A stretch of 35,119 bases of DNA from the NCBI GenBank assembly GCA_964408175.1, contig CAYOYL010000236.1:1-35119 (forward strand). Reading direction: 5' to 3'. The notes beneath the pieces are model-generated. The model ran no database searches. It was not told where the DNA came from and worked only from the letters and a program-made list of their open reading frames with translations. The DNA is from JAFGKM01 sp964408175. Lineage in GTDB: Bacteria > Ratteibacteria > UBA8468 > B48-G9 > JAFGKM01. The position numbers and the translations under genes are program-made. Shown piece after piece: positions 31,940 through 35,119 of the stretch (position 1 is the stretch's first letter; the number at the start of each line of letters is the position of its first letter).

Positions 31940-33062
31940 AATAATTCAGATGCGTGGAAAATACTCAGCGCTAAATAAACTATGGGGAGAGATAAAAACC
32001 AACCTTGCTCTGGAAAAACAACGTAAGGAGTTTGCATCTCTTGAAAAAGAACGTGAAAAAAAAGGCTTCTGGAACGCCCGGGATGACCAGGAAAAAATGG
32101 ACAGGTGGAATGCCTTAAATGAGAGGTTTGCTGATGTGGATTCCATAGACAAAAAGGTTGAAAATCTTAACACGATAATAGAACTACTCTCCTCTGAAGA
32201 TGACGAGGAGATGGAAAAAGAAGGCAGAAGAATTACCAGAGAGATAGAAGAGGACATAAAGAAAATCAGGATGAAACTTATGTGGACATCGGAAGAAGAC
32301 AGCAAAAATGCAATTATGGAACTGCATTCCGGGGCTGGAGGAACAGAAGCCTGTGACTGGACAAGTATGCTGTGGAGACTTTACAGCAAGTGGGCATCTG
32401 CAAAAGGATTTGGAGTCAACGTTGTTGATTCCCTTCCCGGTGAAGAGGCAGGGGTTAAAAGAATCACTGCTATTATATCAGGTCCATATGCATATGGATA
32501 CCTTAAGGGAGAAAATGGTGTTCACCGTCTTGTAAGGATATCTCCTTTTGATTCAAATAAGCGAAGACACACAAGTTTTGCAGCAGTGAACGTAATACCT
32601 GAGGTGCCTAAAGATATAAACATTGAAATTAAAGAAGATGATATTGAGATGGATACATATAGGTCAGGTGGAGCTGGAGGACAAAACGTTAACAAGGTTT
32701 CAACGGCAGTGAGAATTAAGCACCTGCCTACAGGTATAGTAGTACAGTGCCAGAACGAACGTTCACAGTTCAAAAACAGGGAACTTGCTATGAAACTCCT
32801 AAAAAGTAGATTATACCAGCGTGAGATTGAAGAACGCGAAAAGGCAGAAGCGGAAAAAAGAGGGAACCAGAAAAAAATAGAGTGGGGCAGTCAGATAAGG
32901 TCTTACGTTTTCTGTCCATACACAATGGTCAAAGACCACAGAACAGGATTTGAAACTGGAAATGTAGAAGCAGTGATGAATGGCGAAATAGACGGCTTTA
33001 TTGAAGCCGAACTTGAGTGGCTCGCCAAATTATTCTCTTTGCCTTCGGGAAAGAATTTATAG
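31929..33062 (+). CDS. prfB: Peptide chain release factor 2, no programmed frameshift
   Basis: Terminates translation at UGA and UAA. The 377 residues from ATG 31929 have the anticodon-mimic SPF (205-207) and the catalytic GGQ (250-252), at the same numbers as in E. coli RF2. The N-terminal region reads continuously from MKSEIIQMRGKYSALNKLW into the helical domain with no in-frame UGA, so the autoregulatory +1 frameshift found in most prfB genes is missing. The frame is open further upstream inside obg, but that is shadow translation. The gene ends the plus-strand run that began at 20661. Confidence 0.95.
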   Translation: MKSEIIQMRGKYSALNKLWGEIKTNLALEKQRKEFASLEKEREKKGFWNARDDQEKMDRWNALNERFADVDSIDKKVENLNTIIELLSSEDDEEMEKEGRRITREIEEDIKKIRMKLMWTSEEDSKNAIMELHSGAGGTEACDWTSMLWRLYSKWASAKGFGVNVVDSLPGEEAGVKRITAIISGPYAYGYLKGENGVHRLVRISPFDSNKRRHTSFAAVNVIPEVPKDINIEIKEDDIEMDTYRSGGAGGQNVNKVSTAVRIKHLPTGIVVQCQNERSQFKNRELAMKLLKSRLYQREIEEREKAEAEKRGNQKKIEWGSQIRSYVFCPYTMVKDHRTGFETGNVEAVMNGEIDGFIEAELEWLAKLFSLPSGKNL

Positions 33063-33071
33063 TGGTATAAT
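33063..33071 (+). promoter_or_regulatory. Extended -10 promoter for the sialidase-fold gene
   Basis: TGG-TATAAT (TG at 33063-33064, TATAAT at 33066-33071) is an extended -10 element just after the prfB stop; no good -35 box is present. The leader would be about 54 bases. A 13-codon open frame (33086-33127) in the leader ends immediately before the gene's ribosome site. Confidence 0.45.
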
Positions 33072-33131
33072 ACAATATTAAAAAGATGCCTGAAAAATCA
33101 GCAAAAGGTCTAATTATAAAGGGGTAGACAA

Positions 33132-34211
33132 ATGGATAATGACAGGTATGTGCATCCGCTCTGTCATCAACTTTTAATAGAAAAGGATGGCCCTTTTCTA
33201 AATCTGCAGGAAGGCGGATTAATGACGGTAGTCCAGAATGGAGTGAGCATCAGCAAAGACGATGGTAAGACATGGTCTAAGCCTTGTTTTGTCTCTGATG
33301 GAATAACCGGCTTGCGTGGAGGGAAAGAACCTGCTACGGTCTATATCGTACAGACTAAAAGTGGTGCTATGGTAATGGTCTATCTGAATTCTACTGTATT
33401 TAGATTCAGTTGGGATGAGGAGAAGGGCGAGCCGAAAGACTGCTGCCTTGAAGTATGGGCAGTGCGCAGTCTGGATGGTGGAAAGACGTGGATTGACAAT
33501 CAAAGGATATTAGATGGTTACAATGCAAATTTCTTTGGATTTATTCAGACCTCTAAAGGGAGACTGGTTGCTACTGTTGAACACCTTGTCTCTAATCCAG
33601 GTCATTGGGTATCTTGTTCACTCCTTTCGGACGACGACGGCAAGACATGGAAACGAAGTAATTTTATAGATATCGGCGGACATGGGCATCATGATGGAGC
33701 TACTGAACCAACAGTTACTGAGTTAAGTGATGGAAAATTACTTATGCTGATAAGGACAAATCTTGACAGGTTCTGGCAGTCTATTTCAACAGATGGCGGG
33801 AGATACTGGAGGATAATTCAACCCAGTGATATAGACTCAAGCAGTTCCCCGGGTTATCTACTGAGACTGAACAGTGGAAGATTGGCCCTGGTGTGGAACA
33901 GACTAAATCCTGAAGGCGGTATATGTGAGAAAACAAAGCCTAATTCTGCATCTGAAGTAGATACTTCATGGTACCGTGAAGAACTCTCTATTGCATTCTC
34001 AGACAATGATGCTAAAACATGGACAAAACCTGTGGTCATTGGTCGTCAAAAGGGAGGTCAGTTATCGTATCCCTATGTTTTTGAGCGTCGCCTGGGAGAG
34101 ATATGGATAACTGCCGGATTTGCCCATAAAATCCGTTGGAAAAAAGAGGCAGAGGCATTTAGGGTAAAGATATACGAAGAAGAGTTCCTCCAGGCGATAA
34201 AGGATGTATAG
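33132..34211 (+). CDS. Sialidase-fold (BNR/Asp-box) beta-propeller protein
   Basis: 359 residues with five Asp-box repeats of the S-x-D-x-G-x-T-W type: SKDDGKTWS (near 46), SLDGGKTWI (near 113), SDDDGKTWK, STDGGRYWR and a degenerate SDNDAKTWT. This is the exo-alpha-sialidase-like six-bladed propeller. An arginine triad cannot be assigned by eye, so the substrate is open. No signal peptide, so it is predicted to be cytoplasmic, unlike most sialidases. Such genes are abundant in Planctomycetes and Lentisphaerae. The ATG follows GGGGTAGACAA. It stands between prfB and coaB with its own promoter and may be an insertion into the housekeeping order. Confidence 0.85.
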   Translation: MDNDRYVHPLCHQLLIEKDGPFLNLQEGGLMTVVQNGVSISKDDGKTWSKPCFVSDGITGLRGGKEPATVYIVQTKSGAMVMVYLNSTVFRFSWDEEKGEPKDCCLEVWAVRSLDGGKTWIDNQRILDGYNANFFGFIQTSKGRLVATVEHLVSNPGHWVSCSLLSDDDGKTWKRSNFIDIGGHGHHDGATEPTVTELSDGKLLMLIRTNLDRFWQSISTDGGRYWRIIQPSDIDSSSSPGYLLRLNSGRLALVWNRLNPEGGICEKTKPNSASEVDTSWYREELSIAFSDNDAKTWTKPVVIGRQKGGQLSYPYVFERRLGEIWITAGFAHKIRWKKEAEAFRVKIYEEEFLQAIKDV

Positions 34212-34275
34212 GATTCAGCAGTATGCAGAGGTTGTGTCGAGAAGAGGATGAAAGATTTTAAAGGTGGGGGTAAAT

Positions 34276-34902
34276 ATGAAGGTTCTTATCAGCGCAGGCC
34301 CAACGAGAGAGTATCTTGACCCCGTCCGTTTTATCAGCAATCCTTCTACAGGCAGGATGGGTTTTCTTATTTCAGAAGAATGTATGAAGAAGGGACACAG
34401 CATCACACTTGTCAGCGGACCCACCAATCTTAAACCCCCGCTGGGGGTTACCTTTATCAGTGTTGAGAGTACCGAAGATATGAGAAGGGAGATTCTAAAG
34501 GTATTTCCAGATGTAGATGTTCTTATTATGTCTGCTGCTGTCAGCGACTGGAGACCTGCAAGAAAATCAAAAAGCAAGATAAAACAAAAGAGGCCATGGT
34601 CTCTTAAACTTATTCCCAATCCTGATATTATTAAAGAGGTCAGTAAAATCAAAAGGGATAGCCAGAAGGTTATAGGATTTGCCCTTGAAACCACTGATAT
34701 AGTAAAAAATGCAAAGAGGAAACTTAAAGAGAAAAAGATTGACCTAATCATAGGAGATACACCAGACTTCTTTGGTACTCAGAATAAAGGTTCAAAGGTC
34801 ATTTTTTTATGGAAAGATGGCAGGATTATAGAATTTAAAAAAATAACAAAAGAGCAGACCGCTCAGAAACTCGTTTCTCTATTGGAAGATTTGACAAAAT
34901 AA
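34276..34902 (+). CDS. coaB: Phosphopantothenate-cysteine ligase, stand-alone CoaB
   Basis: Joins cysteine to 4'-phosphopantothenate in CoA synthesis. The 208 residues correspond only to the CoaB half of the usual CoaBC fusion: SAGPTREYLDPVRFISNPSTGRMG at the N terminus (nucleotide site), AAVSDW, KLIPNPDII and IGFALET, then DLIIGD. The CoaC decarboxylase half is absent in this frame and not seen elsewhere in the window. Separate CoaB and CoaC proteins are known, for example in streptococci and enterococci. The ATG at 34276 has GGTGGGGGT 4 bases upstream; the GTG at 34264 is less likely. coaX is in the same window. Confidence 0.9.
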   Translation: MKVLISAGPTREYLDPVRFISNPSTGRMGFLISEECMKKGHSITLVSGPTNLKPPLGVTFISVESTEDMRREILKVFPDVDVLIMSAAVSDWRPARKSKSKIKQKRPWSLKLIPNPDIIKEVSKIKRDSQKVIGFALETTDIVKNAKRKLKEKKIDLIIGDTPDFFGTQNKGSKVIFLWKDGRIIEFKKITKEQTAQKLVSLLEDLTK

Positions 34903-34932
34903 GATGTTGAAGTACAATAGTGAAGATATATT

Positions 34933-34966
34933 AGCACTTCCAGATTTAGCCTGAAAGTGAAGTGCT
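34933..34966 (+). promoter_or_regulatory. Hairpin downstream of coaB
   Basis: AGCACTTC (34933-34940) pairs with GAAGTGCT (34959-34966) around an 18-base loop. No T-run follows, so it is not an ordinary intrinsic terminator; it may close the coaB message or belong to the leader that follows. Confidence 0.4.
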
Positions 34967-34992
34967 GAAAATATTACAATAAGGAGGTGGAT

Positions 34993-35031
34993 ATGTACAG
35001 GATAGAAAGATGTAAGAATCAGGTGTTTTGA
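34993..35031 (+). CDS. Possible 12-residue leader peptide
   Basis: AAGGAGGTGG, a near-perfect Shine-Dalgarno sequence, sits 3-10 bases before an ATG that opens only 12 codons, MYRIERCKNQVF, then TGA. A strong ribosome site on such a short frame suggests a regulatory leader ORF. No codon run points to a particular amino acid. Confidence 0.4.
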   Translation: MYRIERCKNQVF

Positions 35032-35102
35032 GACCGGACATATATCCGAAGAAAGAAGTAAGTCGCAATGATACAACCCGGTCAATACCTCCTCTGGGAG
35101 GT
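35032..35102 (+). promoter_or_regulatory. Structured leader that can hide the ribosome site of the next gene
   Basis: GACCGG (35032-35037) pairs with CCGGTC (35078-35083). Immediately after, ACCTCC-TCTG-GGAGGT (35087-35102) is a perfect hairpin whose 3' arm is the ribosome site of the ATG at 35111. The same ACCTCC could instead pair with the GGAGGT of the upstream mini-ORF (34983-34988), so two exclusive structures are possible. Confidence 0.45.
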
Positions 35103-35110
35103 AAGGCCGG

Positions 35111-35119
35111 ATGGAGATA
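35111..35119 (+). CDS. Start of a gene cut by the window end
   Basis: ATG GAG ATA, 9 bases after a strong GGAGG ribosome site inside a hairpin. Only three codons are visible (MEI), so no identification is possible. Confidence 0.35.

Noticed and set aside
34431..34450. Inverted repeat AACCCCC-gc-TGGGGGTT
   Set aside because: It lies inside coaB coding sequence and is not near a start, stop or promoter.

Overview
This is a compact bacterial stretch of moderate-to-low GC. Genes are packed tightly, many with ATGA start/stop overlaps. SD-type ribosome sites, MurJ (peptidoglycan) and a CsgG-like lipoprotein (outer membrane) point to a Gram-negative cell. Biosynthetic and housekeeping genes sit beside a Gfo/Idh/MocA oxidoreductase and two beta-propeller proteins, a mix common in uncultured lineages related to the PVC group. 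Omnitrophota or a neighbouring candidate phylum is my guess, with low confidence. No tRNA, rRNA, CRISPR array, transposase or prophage was seen.

Layout. Positions 1-99 hold a truncated minus-strand copy of a structured RNA and its promoter. Positions 152-6058 are a tryptophan operon, trpD-trpC-trpB2-trpF-trpB-trpA, without trpE/trpG in the window. A membrane-anchored coiled-coil protein follows (6004-6762). Then come threonine genes: hom (6770-8056), an unrelated oxidoreductase on the minus strand, and thrC (9147-10514). A second, complete copy of the structured RNA fills 10543-10798. A ZIP metal transporter and an alkaline-phosphatase-superfamily protein follow. The latter belongs to the family proposed to act as homoserine kinase, which would close the threonine pathway between Hom and ThrC. 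Positions 12846-15793 encode a Trk/Ktr-type potassium system: two RCK subunits, an unannotated 54-residue membrane protein, and TrkH. A small OB-fold-like membrane protein converges on and overlaps miaB. On the minus strand lie miaB, feoB, a DtxR-type regulator carrying a FeoA-like domain, and a DUF4321 protein.

From 20661 to 33062 a long plus-strand run is nearly continuous: CsgG-like lipoprotein, coaX, a minimal birA, a CNNM/CorC protein, lysS, murJ, an M50 protease, a beta-propeller protein, a DUF1844 protein, a short uvrC, obg and prfB. A sialidase-fold gene with its own promoter and a stand-alone coaB follow. The window ends in a 5' leader with a mini-ORF and a hairpin that sequesters the ribosome site of the next gene.

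Most notable are (i) the two-copy structured RNA, whose family I could not name; (ii) at least three promoters whose -10 box lies only 6-7 nt before the ATG, implying leaderless transcripts; (iii) the 54-residue membrane protein in the potassium operon; (iv) a UvrC that ends before its helix-hairpin-helix domain; and (v) a likely alternative homoserine kinase.
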